Of a stretch of DNA of 64,000 bases, positions 36,064-46,451 are shown one piece after another. Each line of letters starts with the position of its first letter. Within the stretch, counting starts at the first letter, position 1. The DNA is from Tetmemena sp. SeJ-2015 (taxonomy: Eukaryota > Ciliophora > Spirotrichea > Sporadotrichida > Oxytrichidae), in contig JAJKFJ010022307.1 of the NCBI GenBank assembly GCA_027382625.1, positions 1-64,000 of the forward strand, in the 5' to 3' direction. The position numbers and the translations under genes were made by a program. Under the pieces are notes generated by a model. The model had not been told where the DNA came from and did not search any database. It saw only the letters and a list, made by a program, of their open reading frames with translations.

Positions 36064-39024
36064 TCATTTGCGATTGGAGTTAGTTCTCATGTTGGATCTT
36101 GTGAAGTTGGAGTTGTTGGCTGGGCTCTCTAGACTGTTTAAGTTCTGGTCTCTGCTGTGCTGAGTGTGCATCTTCTCGTCGTTAGTATGGGTCAGGTGCT
36201 GCTAGGAGTTGCGCAAGGACTGGAGTCCTCCGTCTTCAAAGATCTCTCCTCTCCTGGCCTCCACCACTTTATTCATCAGGTCTATCAGATTGGAGGTCTG
36301 GTAGGCTTTCTGGCTTAGCTCAGCAAACTGCTTGATGAAGTATAGACGAAGTCCTTCAGCTCCTAGGTTGATTCGGGATAGTCGTGCAAGAATTCCAAGA
36401 ACTCCTGAGCGTTCTACTTGCAGTCGTTGTCGCAATCTGGCTGGTAGAGTAACTGCAGAGTCTTGATAAATATCTCTAAGCACTCTTTCAGGATGCTGGG
36501 CTGCATTATAGAATGACAGAAGAATTTCTTCAGGATCTCAATCGAGGTGTTGCTGAAGTCCCTGTAGCAGAGTGAGATGAACAGATAGTTCTTCAGACTG
36601 GAGAAGATAGCCAGCCACTGATCCTAATTCATCTTCCCTTTGAATTCTTGCTGCAAGCAGGCCTCAAAGATTTCAATGTGAGCCCACTCAAGATTTTCCA
36701 AGTTCTTGCTGATGACATACTTTTCCAGTGCTTGAGCGATATAAAGAGAATTCCATTCGTGAGGTGCTCCATAAGTTCTGTACTTATCTGTGTTTGAGCC
36801 TGAAGACATAGACTTCCCCCTTCTGTTCCAGGTAAGGGGCTCTACTTCTAGAGTTGCTGAGCGGATGTTATCGGGAGCATTCAATAGAATCTGAAGGTAG
36901 TTGGCTGTGTACTCTGGGTAGAAGTGGAGGATCTTTGCTAGATAGATCAAGCCGATCTTGATGGTGGCCCTTTAGGAGCAGTTGAAGTGAGGATGGTGTG
37001 GATGATATCGAATATTATGGGTGTGTATGTTTGAATCATCTACTCTGTTATTTGAGCTCCCTGAACTTGGCCCTTGAGTTTGCTTGTGGGGCTGCGCTCA
37101 AAGGTCTACTGTAACCTACTCTGCTCATTGGATGTCTCCAAAAGATCTTATCAGCATCATCTTGGCCACTGCCTCTGTACTCTTGGTCATCAAGTGCTTA
37201 GGTGTTGAAGAAAAGAAGGGCATTAGAGCAAGAGGATCAGGTAGCTGCCCTTTAATTCCCAGTTCTCCTCCTTGGCCATTCTTTGTAGAATTGGAATCAT
37301 AGGAAGAATAGGTCCCAACTGAATGCGAGAAAAGTAGGAAAGAATTGAAACACACTTGGTGCGAGTGATGGGGGATAGCTGGTAAATACCTTATGCAGCA
37401 TCTCTCAAGTAGAAGTTATAGATCTCAAAATCAAATTTAAACAATTTTTACTCTGGAGAGATGTCTTCATTTTCATAGAGGAGCAGTTTGCTGACTATGA
37501 AATAGTAAGCATCCTTCTTAGTAGTGCCAATCTTCTCCTTTATCTTCTTGAGCACTCTCAGGTGAGAGTTGGTAGTGTTCTGCACGAAGCAGTAGAGCAG
37601 GTACACCATGTCGTTCCTCTTGAATACATTGTCCACCATAATGTCGAGAAGTTCGTCAATACCATACTCCAAGAAATACACTTCGGTCTGAAGAGGGTCG
37701 TTGTTAAGCAGCTTGTTAGCTACCTGGGCAAGGGTCTCATTCATGAGCTGGAAGATATTTTTTCCCTTGTTTTCCACTTGGGCCTCCTCAGTAGTGGAGT
37801 TGCCAATTGTGACCATAGGGTTGACATGCTTAAAGCACTTGGAAAAGAAGCGAATGAGGTCGCAGAAGTCCATCATGTTGCGGGAGAGTACGTTCACGAT
37901 TTCCTCCTGTCGGTCGTTCATTTCCTGGAAGATGTCGAACACCAGCTCGTCTGTGATGTGGGGGAAACGGTCAGTAAAGTACTGGATGATCTTGTCGTAG
38001 CTCTCTTTGAAATTCACACAAATAATATAAATTCAATAAGCTTAATTCTTGTACTCTGGGTCTCCCTTACTCATTTTATTTGCTAAGTTCTACCCTACGA
38101 TGTCAACTAGGATGTTGTCGAGGATCAAGCTCATCACTGTCTTCTTCCCTTGGATACCTCCTGGAAGCTTATTTTGGTTTTCTCTCTTCTGATTCGCCTC
38201 CATTCTCATAACTCTGATACTTTTATTAGCTGTCTTAACTTGTACAGCCTTCACGTCACCTTAGGGAGGTGCTTCTCCCATGTTGTTGGAAGTGTCGTTG
38301 GGGTTCTTAGAGTTTTATCTGAGTCCTTTCTTAGTCTGAGAGAGAACCTTAGCGCTTGCTAGTTCAACATGCTTGACAGCTGCAAAGCCTCTCTTGGTCT
38401 TGGTGTATCTCTCTGGGTTGAGTCTTTCTGTTCTCAGTAGATCGTTGTGGTGAGTAATCACAGTCTTTGCCTTATCAGTTTACCTCTTGGCATCTGTAAT
38501 TCTTGCCAGCTCATGATCCTTCATCTTCTTTGCTATTGTTGGCTTGGCATAGTCTGGGTCTGCATTATCCTACTAGTGCTGTTGCTAAATTGGCTGCAGA
38601 GCATCATCTACCCTACACAAATATTTAAAGATCACACCTTATTCTCTTACTCTCTGCCAGTTAGTGTCTTGTAGAACTTCTTGAGTAGCTTGTATGCAGC
38701 ATCAGGAGCACAGTGAATCACTGGATCATAGTCTTGGAACTCAATCGCAAGCTGCTTTCGCTTGAAGAACTTGGTGAGGTGCTCCCAGTTGTTGACCTTC
38801 TTGTCAAGTTTAAAACCGTTGTCATACTGATACATCTCGATGTCGTCTGGGTAATACCTACATCAAGATTGTAAAACTTGAGCTGAGAGTGTCTATGAAA
38901 GCTACCTGGAGAGGATCTCAGCAAAAACCCAACCGTTGGAGAGATCACGCTTGGGGTTTTGGATCTTGTAGGTGAGGTTGAGCGACTGCAGCCACAAGTG
39001 CAGCTCGCGAGGGAAAGTTATCAT
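36064..39024 (-). CDS. CH-domain (SPATA4/CLAMP-type) protein with helical-repeat C-terminus
   Basis: Start [20 protein letters not shown] at 39024; stop TGA at 36064-36066. The N-terminal ~100 residues match the CH_2 domain of SPATA4/SPEF1-like ciliary proteins: [62 protein letters not shown] introns of about 47 and 40 nt follow (near 38860-38905 and 38610-38650). A basic linker (38600-38080) leads to a long alpha-helical region (38020-36100) resembling ARM/HEAT repeats, for example [20 protein letters not shown] and [20 protein letters not shown]. The tail is Asn/Ser/His-rich. One 11-bp IES is clear (36342-36352); further frame changes at 36970-37200 are unresolved. Likely an axonemal or cortical microtubule protein (inferred). 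Confidence 0.65.
36342..36352. other. IES, 11 bp, pointer GAAGT/ACTTC
   Basis: GAAGT at 36337-36341 and 36348-36352. On the minus strand, removal joins STQELKDF to [19 protein letters not shown], connecting two good helical frames. Confidence 0.6.
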
Positions 39025-39117
39025 TTTTATTTATTCTTACTCTCTTTTAAATTATCACAAATATTACATCAATCTGTAGAATAACATTGGTAATAGAATG
39101 GATTTTTCTAAAGAAGA

Positions 39118-42100
39118 TCAAATTGCTTCTTTATTGATGGGGTAGTTTATCCCATCAGTTAAGTTTGAGTCATCATCACGTGCGCTTATTGGAAAGAACC
39201 ATCTCCAACTTAATTTGCCCATCACTGATTCTATATTCTCCTTAGCATTTCCCAAATCAAAAGCAGTCTAAAATAAGTAGTTAAGTTTATGAAAACTATA
39301 TTTTAAGTTCTTACTCTTCCTGTAAGACTCTTAATCTCAACAAGAGTTTGATTCCTGGACATCATGAATAAGTTTGACACTCCCAGAAGATTGCTCTGCA
39401 TAAAGCCCATGATAGACAATACCCAGCAGATAAGAGTCAGTCTGTTCTCACTCATCTACAATAAGAAATTGAGAAGGTACTTTAAAACTAACATTAGAGA
39501 GCAGGGAATATTTGTAGACAAGAATAGTGTGAGAGAGCACACTAGTTGCAAAGAATAGCACCAGGTACAAGCAATAGAGGGTGTAGAACTTGTGATTCCT
39601 AAAGCCGATGCAGTTGTTACTCCAGAGGCAGTGATGGTCCATCCTCATAACGCATCTGTCGCAGATTTTGCAATTAGTAAAAAATTTCAGAAATAAACAA
39701 TTAATTAAACTTTTTTTGCGAACTAATTAGTTTTAATTTTCAATTTTATTATCTTCTCTAATTCGTAAATGCAGAGCATTATCACATTAGCTTTTTGAAA
39801 TCCTTATCCCCAAGGATTTGCTTGAGTTAAGCAAGTGATCTAATTTATTCTTGATTCTGAGCTGCCTCAATTAAAGTTTCTGTGAGGAGCTTAGTATTTT
39901 TCTTCCTATAAATAATTTCCATGAGTGCTTCGATGTCATCCATTTCTTGCATTGCCAACTTTTTCATTCCTAGAATAATCTAAGTCTTTGAGAGGTTTGA
40001 GATAGTAAGGTAAATAGATTGCAGAATTCCTCTCGTTCTAGAACTTCTTCCTCTCATCTGCTAATACTAACTCTCTGACCTCACATTGCATGAAATAATC
40101 ACTTTTGCGTCTTACTTGAATCTTGTATTGTATCCAGAGCATTCTTCTGGAGAGAGAAGCAAAACTCCTGAATGCCACTACTGGATTTCATCCAAATTCT
40201 ATATAGAAATTCCTTTCAGAACATTAATAACTCCCAGGGTCTTTATTACTTTTTGGTATTTTTCATGAGTTTCCTCCTCACAGAAAACGATAAGTGGAAT
40301 ATGTCTTCCATACTTCTCAATCAAAGATATAGTGAAGTCAGCTCGATCAGCCTACTTTTTGAATATTTCTATGTCTCCTCCTAGGTCCTACTGTATTCCA
40401 GTCAAGAACTCAACTTCACTCTTGAAGGCCAATATTTCAGTTTGGCCTAATGTTTTTTGAATGATTCTTTACATTCCAGGATCACAAGTTGCACTAAAGA
40501 GATAACACTATGTCAGAGTTAGGTCCCACAATCCAAAGACTTTATTTTACACCACCTTGTAAGGACTTGCTGATAGGATTTAATCGTACTCATCAACGAT
40601 TGCAATATCATGCGTTAGTTTAGACCCGTAGAAATTTTCTATCGTGTCAATTTTTAAGTTTAATCCAAGTGGCTTGAGATATCGGAGAGTCTGTACTTTC
40701 AGAACTTCATTTGGAACAACAATTATTACACTCTTGCCTTGCTATTTCCAATACTCGGCAATTAAACTCATTATCCATGTTTTACCTGAGGCAGTTGTAA
40801 TATGGCATTAAATTATACTGCTGGAGCATGCCAGTATTACTGAAGCTAGAGTTGCCTAATATTCATTGTGTCTATACTCATCGCAAATATTTTCAACCTT
40901 TCTTGATATTTCAAAGAGTTCTTCTAATGTCACATCTTTCTTGTGATAAAATGATTTAGTCTAATCTTCGTACAGCTTCTAGAATGATTCTCCATTCTTG
41001 ACTTCTTCCAATTTTTTGGAAGAATTTTGAGACTATCTCTTAGTGATTTCTCTTAACCAGTTTTGTTCGTCTAATTGGATAATTGACTTTATATCTTATT
41101 TGTCCATGTCTTTCAAAGACTACAAAACCAATATGCATCTTTCTAAAGGAAGGTTTATTTGTTCTTTATCATTGAGTAAGTGATAAACTGTATCTCTTTT
41201 TCTGTAAAGATCAAGGATTTCATCTAAAATGATATATGGATCAGACAGCACTTGAACTTTTGAGATGAAATGAATCAAGTCCTGTTGCTCTGATTGATTG
41301 CATAGCTTTTATATCTTTTCAATAAACCCAGGCCAGATAAACTTTTTAGGGTTTTAAGAAATTAATTTTGACTCTTGTTCATTAAATCCAATCTATTTCA
41401 TGTACTCTTCTATAGCTTTGCTATGATGTTCAGGGAATTACTAGTCTCGAACAAAATGAGGATTATTTTCGATGAGATATCCAATAAAGAAAGAAGAGTA
41501 GGGTATTTCGTTGTCTTAAAGGTATCTATTTATTGATGAAATCATTTGTTTGAAAAGATCTTAATTACTTGGAGTTAGCTTTTTAGAAATTGATGTTTGA
41601 TTAAGAAAGTGATATAGTGTATGATAAAGAGTCCTCCCTTCAAACTCCAATCCTTTGTGAACTTTAATCATTCTAAAGTGGATGTTTATGATTTATTCCA
41701 TATTGAGCTTTCTCATTTCGAGTGCAATTTGATCTAAGTCTCTAACTCGAAATAGGTCTTGGAGTTTTTCTTATTCAAAGTAGATCTGGAACTCTTGGCA
41801 TTTCATCATAAGTCCTTGATCCTCAGTTAATTTTTCAATTATCGACTTTTGTAGTAAGAGTCTTAATTAAGTTTCGAGAGTGTTATAGTTCTCCAAAATG
41901 AACTTTGATACCTTAGCCAATTGAAATTGTGTCTCGGAGGTAGATGGTGAAATGTTCTCGAAATGTTATTTGACCTAGTTACTAGCAGCCTTCGTTTCTC
42001 TTTTTTCCTCGTTGTAGAGATTAGTTAGATAATCTAGTAGTTCATCCTTATCATCTTTGAGAACAGTTTATTGAGTTTGTTTTCAAGCAATCTTTTGTCT

Positions 42101-45100
42101 TTTGATTCTCAAGAACTCCCAGATCTCTTCAATTTCGTATTGAGAGAGTGGAGGTTTCTTCAAAGCAGGGTTGTGCTAAATATCTTTCAGAGTGAGTGTA
42201 TAGTTCTTAGATATTTTTTATATCAAACCTTTAGCCTCTTAACTCAAGCCTATGAATGAGTCCTCCCTCTGCTCTGATATACATTATTAAAAAGTAATCT
42301 TACTTCGCTTTCCTAAATTGTGCTTTTGATTTTTCCTCTCCCCTTTTGCTTTGGTCTTTGTCTCATCCTCGCTTGGGTAGTTTGAGTCTAATTGCTCTGT
42401 AATGAATCGGGAATCATCACTATCGAACTCGTCGTCGTTGTGCCTGCTCATCTTCTCTATTTAATATAACTATTAAATTAATTATTAAATACAAATAGTT
42501 CACCTTATAAATAGGGGTTTTGAAATTAGTTAATGATAAAATTTGACTTTGTGCTCAATCTCAAAACATACTGATCTAAAACTTATTCTGATCAGAAAAT
42601 CACAAAAAATCACACGAAAATAGCATAAAATCACAAAAAATCACAAATTTTCTGATCTGTTTGTGATAAAACACAAAGTGAAAAATCATCAATTAAAATA
42701 CTCAGAGTCATAATAGTAAGTTAACTTACCTCCCTTCAATTTACTAATTAATAATCAACTTTACTATAGTAATTCGATGATTAGAATAATTAATTGAGTG
42801 GTGGGAGATCAACTTACAATTAATAAAATGAATTTCTAAAAAAGAAGCTGGGGGCAGTTCGACTAGTCAGTCGATGGAGCCATGGATGAATCTCTAGTCC
42901 GAGTGGGTGCTTAAGATTTGGTGGGACGGTTCAGGTCAAAGCAAGACCTCTACACTTACTTTACCGAAATTCGTAATATATTAATTGCAAATTTAATACA
43001 TTTAGTGAGCTACTACATGCCTCCAATCGATGGAGTGAACAGAGACTACTTTAGACAGATTTTCAAGGGTGAGAAAAAGCTCTTGAAGATGGGAGAAGTA
43101 AAAATGACAAAGGTTCCAAAGTACGATGAACTCTCGGTCCGACAGATCTTCAAAGGGATCAAAGATGATGTGGACCTCCTACAGTATTTTCCAGATATGG
43201 ATGAGAAGCAAAAGCCGATCGACAGGACCTTCTTTTTCAACGTTGTGAATACTCTTTAACCTGACTACTTGGCATACATCGTTAAAACTACTCAAGATAA
43301 AAGAAATGTCGCATCAGATGGCTCTACCAAGAATGACTTTATCCTTATCTCAGATGAATGGCTATCTCAAATAACTAGTCATCCATTTATCTCTAGTAAT
43401 ACTCTAATCTCTCTCAAATCATTCTTTAGAAAAAAATGGAAGAGCTCTTTAGCTAATGAAGCAGTCATCGAAAATTTTTAAAGCAAGAAGATAGAAGCCG
43501 AACCCGCCCCCAGTTCCATCTCTTAAGCGATTCAGGACAAATGAAGGACCTGGCTCAGCTTCCAAATAGAGCTTCAACCCTAACCAGTTCATGATAGAAA
43601 GCGTTGGTAATGGAGGTTCTCAAGACTTCAACTAGGACGGAATAGCTTAGAACATATCCAAGTTAAGATTTAATATTTGATAAACTTAACTTCATTAATT
43701 AAAGTTTAATCCTAACTTTCTCAATTTGTTAATACACAAGCCTTTAACTTTGTCATCTCTTATGCTGTCGAAAGATTTCTTGACAAGATTTCTTGCATTT
43801 ATCCTTTCATTATTAAGCGCTGCTTTCATCTTCATTCTTTTATATTGGTTCTTGACCATCGAGAAATAGTTTTCAATCGGATTGTATTGAGGCGAGTAAG
43901 GAGGTGTAAAAATGAGATCGATAGAGAGATCCTTGCAAAGTTGCTTGATTCTCTTGCTGTGGTGAACCCTTAAGTTGTCCAGCACTATTGTCACTTCTTT
44001 GCTTTAGAATATTTCTTGCACTCCTACGATGAAGTCGAAGAACTTATCAGTATCAATCGATCTGTCATGGATGTAATACACTTCCAAACCTTTTGAGGGA
44101 GAGATTCCACACACCACAGCTAAGCTCTGCTAGGACTGAAGCTTATCTTGAATTTAGATATTGTGGCCCCTGTTGCTGTAATCTAGCCTGAGCTTTGTCG
44201 AAATTGTGAACATAACCTCATCTACAAATAGAAGCTCTCTTTTGCTGTCAATAGCAAGTTAAATTTGCTCAAGCATTTCTCGCTCTTAAACAACAATTTT
44301 CTCTTTCTGTTTCGGGGTTTGATACTTAAGCACGACTATGGATTTTCTCTTGATATGGCTCTTGAGATAGACAGCTCTGAGTTGCGAAGGCGAGATAAAC
44401 TTTTCAGGGAACCTCCGATGGAACATTATACATCACTCTGCTAGACTCATCCCCGCCTATTAAGCCAAGGTTTCTTGAGAGACCATGAACTCTTATTCCT
44501 CTTGCGAAAATTGAGTTTTCCTTTGAAAGAATTGTTGTACTTGAAAAATTTCTGAATCTTTATTGGAAATCGCATCTAGACATAACTTCCTAATGATTCT
44601 TAGTCTGAGGCCTGTTAGTTTGCTGATTGCAGAGTAGCTTATATACTATAAGCTTTCTTTCTAAGGTTTTATTGTTCTAAATCGTAGAAATAAAACCATT
44701 TATTCCACGCTTCTCACATCCTTGATAGATTTCATATCTGAGGTTTTTTCGATCCTTTTTCAAGCCCCTTTTTAAAAAAATTTAAAATTAATTTAAGAGA
44801 TTTGTCTTAGTAATATAAAATTTGAAGCAAAAAAATCAATTCATATAGGTTACAGAGGGGGGAAAATAAGTTAGAAATTTTTCTCCTATTAACCAAAGCT
44901 TGTAGGGATATGTTTGTTTTGACTAGATAAGAGTTAGGGAATAAAGAATGTCTTTAGGATAAGAAATATAATAAGGATAGAGAAAAATAAGTTTCTCTAA
45001 AAGTAAAGAAATGATATGAAATCTTTTGTTATAAATTAGACTTCTTTATTTCTATCTCAAGTAATTTGAGTTCTATTGTTCAAAGATTAAATTTATTTTA

Positions 45101-46354
45101 TTGAAAGAAATGGCGGATTTTCCGCCATTCTAAAATGAAGGAAAGATGAAAGTTTGAAATTATTTTAATTATACTTTATAGTCTGTTTATGTTTTTACTA
45201 TTTCAACAATATTATCAATAATTAAGATGATAAACTAAAGATTGCTTTATATTAAAAGAACTAAAAAATGGCGGATAATCCGCCATGGCGGAAAATCCGC
45301 CATTCTATAAATTTAAGAATTTAGAGTTTAAATAAAATTGTGATGTACACACACAGCAATCATCTTGTCATAGCTAATTAAAAAGTTTTTACTTTGCTTT
45401 TATTTTTAGAGATAAAAAATATTTATTCATTGAGCTCAAAGTAGGAGCTTGCTATGTATTAAATGTTTCTTAATTAAAGGATTTTTTATTTTAAATATAG
45501 TCTCTTTAATGAATTGATGAAAGAAAAATAGAGTAAAAGGATCTTTAGTTATTTTCAAATGAAGAGCTTACTAATGAGCTAAATGTTTGATGTCTTCCCT
45601 TCTTCTGCGCTTTCTTCTAAAAAAATATTGAATTTTAGTGTAATTAACTTGACGTTAATAAAATAATTTTAACAAAGAATACAATAACATGATGCCCTTG
45701 TGTAGTAGTTTGCTCGTTCCATCTATCACTCCCACGCGAAAATGTTTTTTGAAATTAATAATTGGAAATAATATTTCTATATAACAAGATCGATCCAGAA
45801 TTAATTTAACATTTGATGACTTCCCTATTTTTTCCTATTTTTGCTAAATGGTGGGTGCGAGGAGGCTTGTGACCCCCACATTTGCTGCAGTTTTTGTGGA
45901 TCATATCGTCATCAAGTCTGAATAGAGTAAGACTAATGAGTTATAGATTACTTACACGTCCAGGACTATCTCAATTGGTTCATTTGAAGTAAGCTCATTG
46001 AAATCTGACTTTTCTTGATCTGATTAAGGAAGGTTATTAAGTTTCTAAACTATTTGCTCATTTGCTTGATTGATTTCGTCGATGGTAAGATTGTGAGAGA
46101 CATGACCAGGATTTGTGATCATAGTTTTGATTTGACTCCACTGAGCCATGATCGATATCACTATCACCCAAGTGCAGGCTATGTAGTACAAGTTGCCTTT
46201 CTAAATCTTAAAACTTATCTTAGCTTACTGGGTCGAGGACAGTGGGTAAAACACGATTCAGCAGAGAGTGGACGAGCATAAAGAACAAAGAGTATTACAG
46301 AATTGCGACCAAGAAATAGAGGATCCTTATTCCATTAGGTCTGTTTAAGTGCAT
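39118..46354 (-). CDS. DHHC-type palmitoyltransferase, split by a 6.2-kb insert
   Basis: S-acylates membrane proteins. Upstream part (46354-45850): start MHLNRPNGIRI, TM1 LYFLVAILQYSLFFMLVHSL, a 28-nt GT..AG intron, TM2 YYIACTWVIVISIMAQW, then NCSKCGGHKPPRTHH. Downstream part (39674-39118): CKICDRCVMRMDHHCLWSNN, NCIGFRNHKF, TM3 LYCLYLVLFFATSVLSHTIL, intron, TM4 LTLICWVLSIMGFMQSNLLG, then NQTLVEIKSLTGR, intron, TAFDLGNAKENIESVMG and stop at 39118. Joining the parts at the shared AAT/ATT gives KPPRTHHCKICDRC, the exact Cys-rich domain consensus, with all four membrane spans. Neither part is functional alone. Both are on the same strand and in the right order, so the locus is interrupted, not scrambled. 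Confidence 0.85.
39782..42451 (-). CDS. SF2 (SecA/DEAD-like) helicase nested in the DHHC insert
   Basis: Start MSRHNDDEFDSDDSRF at 42451; stop TGA at 39782-39784. About 860 residues. The first half is acidic then helical. Helicase motifs follow: CHITTASGKTWIMSL (Walker A, about 40775), SVIIVVPNEVLK (Ia), IAIVDEYDQIL (DEYD Walker B), CYLFSATCDPG (motif III SAT), IPLIVFCEEE (IV), VIISCNVRSESQYQQMRGRSSR (V-VI, QxxGRxxR). One GT..AG intron near 42280-42310. A single in-frame TGA at 42083-42085 falls in an 18-bp pointer-flanked segment whose removal keeps the frame. The ORF is otherwise intact and Gln-recoded throughout. Related helicases occur in large families in ciliates; a role in nucleic acid unwinding is likely, its substrate unknown. 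Confidence 0.7.
42081..42098. other. IES, 18 bp, pointer TTTGT/ACAAA, in the nested helicase gene
   Basis: TTTGT at 42076-42080 and 42094-42098. Removal deletes an in-frame TGA and joins LRIKRQ to TQQTVLKDDKD without changing frame. The alternative is a nonsense mutation. Confidence 0.5.
42452..42827. other. AT-rich spacer with short direct and inverted repeats
   Basis: Between the divergent helicase and unknown genes. At 42590-42660 the motif AAAATCACA recurs, and TCTGATCAGAAAAT is mirrored by ATTTTCTGATCTG. No gene seen. Bidirectional promoter function is plausible but not shown. Confidence 0.35.
42828..43680 (+). CDS. Unknown protein nested in the DHHC insert
   Basis: ATG at 42828 (MNFQKRSWGQFDQSVDGAM) to TGA at 43678-43680, about 280 residues. 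No family recognised. Visible features: an internal similarity (YFRQIFKGEKKLLKMGE and SVRQIFKGIKDDVDLLQ), the conserved-looking stretch QPDYLAYIVKTTQDKRN, and a Pro-rich then Asn/Gly-rich tail (KPNPPPVPSLKRF). The frame slips near 43490 and is repaired by removing a 7-bp pointer-flanked segment. It ends 11 bp before the convergent transposase. Confidence 0.6.
43491..43497. other. Possible IES, 7 bp, pointer AGAAG
   Basis: AGAAG at 43486-43490 and 43493-43497 with only AT between. Removing ATAGAAG joins NFQSKK to PNPPPVPSLKRFRTNEG. It is so short that a sequencing or replication slip is an equal possibility. Confidence 0.4.
43692..44699 (-). CDS. IS630/Tc1-mariner-type DDE transposase with one in-frame TGA
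   Basis: Reads from MVLFLRFRTIKP at 44699 to TGA at 43692-43694, about 335 residues. N-terminal helix-turn-helix: SYSAISKLTGLRLRIIRKL. DDE_3 catalytic core: LFVDEVMFT (first Asp), TIVLDNLRVHHSK (second Asp) and PPYSPQYNPIENYFSMVKNQ (Glu), spacing as in IS630-type enzymes. One TGA at 44433-44435 lies in MSLAE-stop-CIMFHRRFPEKF where Arg (CGA) would suit the family; alternatively a 24-bp ATG-flanked segment could be removed. Terminal inverted repeats of its own were not found near 43690 or 44760. Such enzymes are germline-limited or act in genome rearrangement in ciliates (general knowledge); which applies here is open. Confidence 0.8.
45109..45129. repeat. Perfect GC-rich palindrome AATGGCGGA-TTT-TCCGCCATT
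   Basis: Nine-base arms AATGGCGGA/TCCGCCATT around three bases. It stands out as a GC-rich island in sequence that is over 75% A/T. A related double palindrome lies 140 bp downstream. Confidence 0.7.
45267..45304. repeat. Double palindrome of the GGCGGA type
   Basis: AATGGCGGA-TAA-TCCGCCA followed directly by TGGCGGA-AAA-TCCGCCATT. The same arms as at 45109-45129, here twice in tandem, so four GGCGG and CCGCC units alternate. It could be a protein-binding array, a hairpin or an element end; no known motif recognised. Confidence 0.65.
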
Positions 46355-46451
46355 TTTTAAAATTACAGTTGCAAATCATGAGTTCTAATTCATAATTTAG
46401 AGAAGTTGATATTTAAAATCAAATTTATTGTTGTCACACTTAAATCAACAA

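Larger units (their letters stand above)
39675..45846. other. 6,172-bp IES-like insert in the DHHC gene, flanked by AAT, holding three genes
   Basis: AAT at 39672-39674 and 45847-45849 flank the insert. Precise loss of the insert plus one AAT restores codon phase and the DHHC Cys-rich domain. Ends reading inward are TAGTAAAAAAT (left, + strand) and TAGCAAAAATA (right, - strand), a weak ~10-bp inverted similarity; no long terminal inverted repeat and no C4A4 telomeric repeat was seen. Contents: helicase-like gene (39782-42451, -), unknown gene (42828-43680, +), DDE transposase (43692-44699, -) and 1.1 kb of AT-rich sequence with GGCGGA palindromes. It may be a germline-limited transposon or an IES that hosts nested loci. 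Confidence 0.75.
44700..45846. other. AT-rich non-coding part of the insert
   Basis: About 1.1 kb, strongly A/T, without a convincing coding frame on either strand. It contains the GGCGGA palindromes listed separately and the right end of the insert. Confidence 0.4.

Noticed and set aside
37562..38086. 174-aa plus-strand open frame
   Set aside because: Antisense of the helical region of the CH-domain gene on the minus strand.
42084..42085. TGA as a second sense codon (as in Euplotes, where it is Cys)
   Set aside because: Genes such as citrate synthase, DDX55, SPRTN and the DHHC enzyme all end sensibly at TGA; only isolated in-frame cases exist.
39675..45846. Telomere-bearing element (TBE) of the Oxytricha type
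   Set aside because: No C4A4/G4T4 repeats and no long terminal inverted repeat at either end; gene content also differs from the described TBE set.
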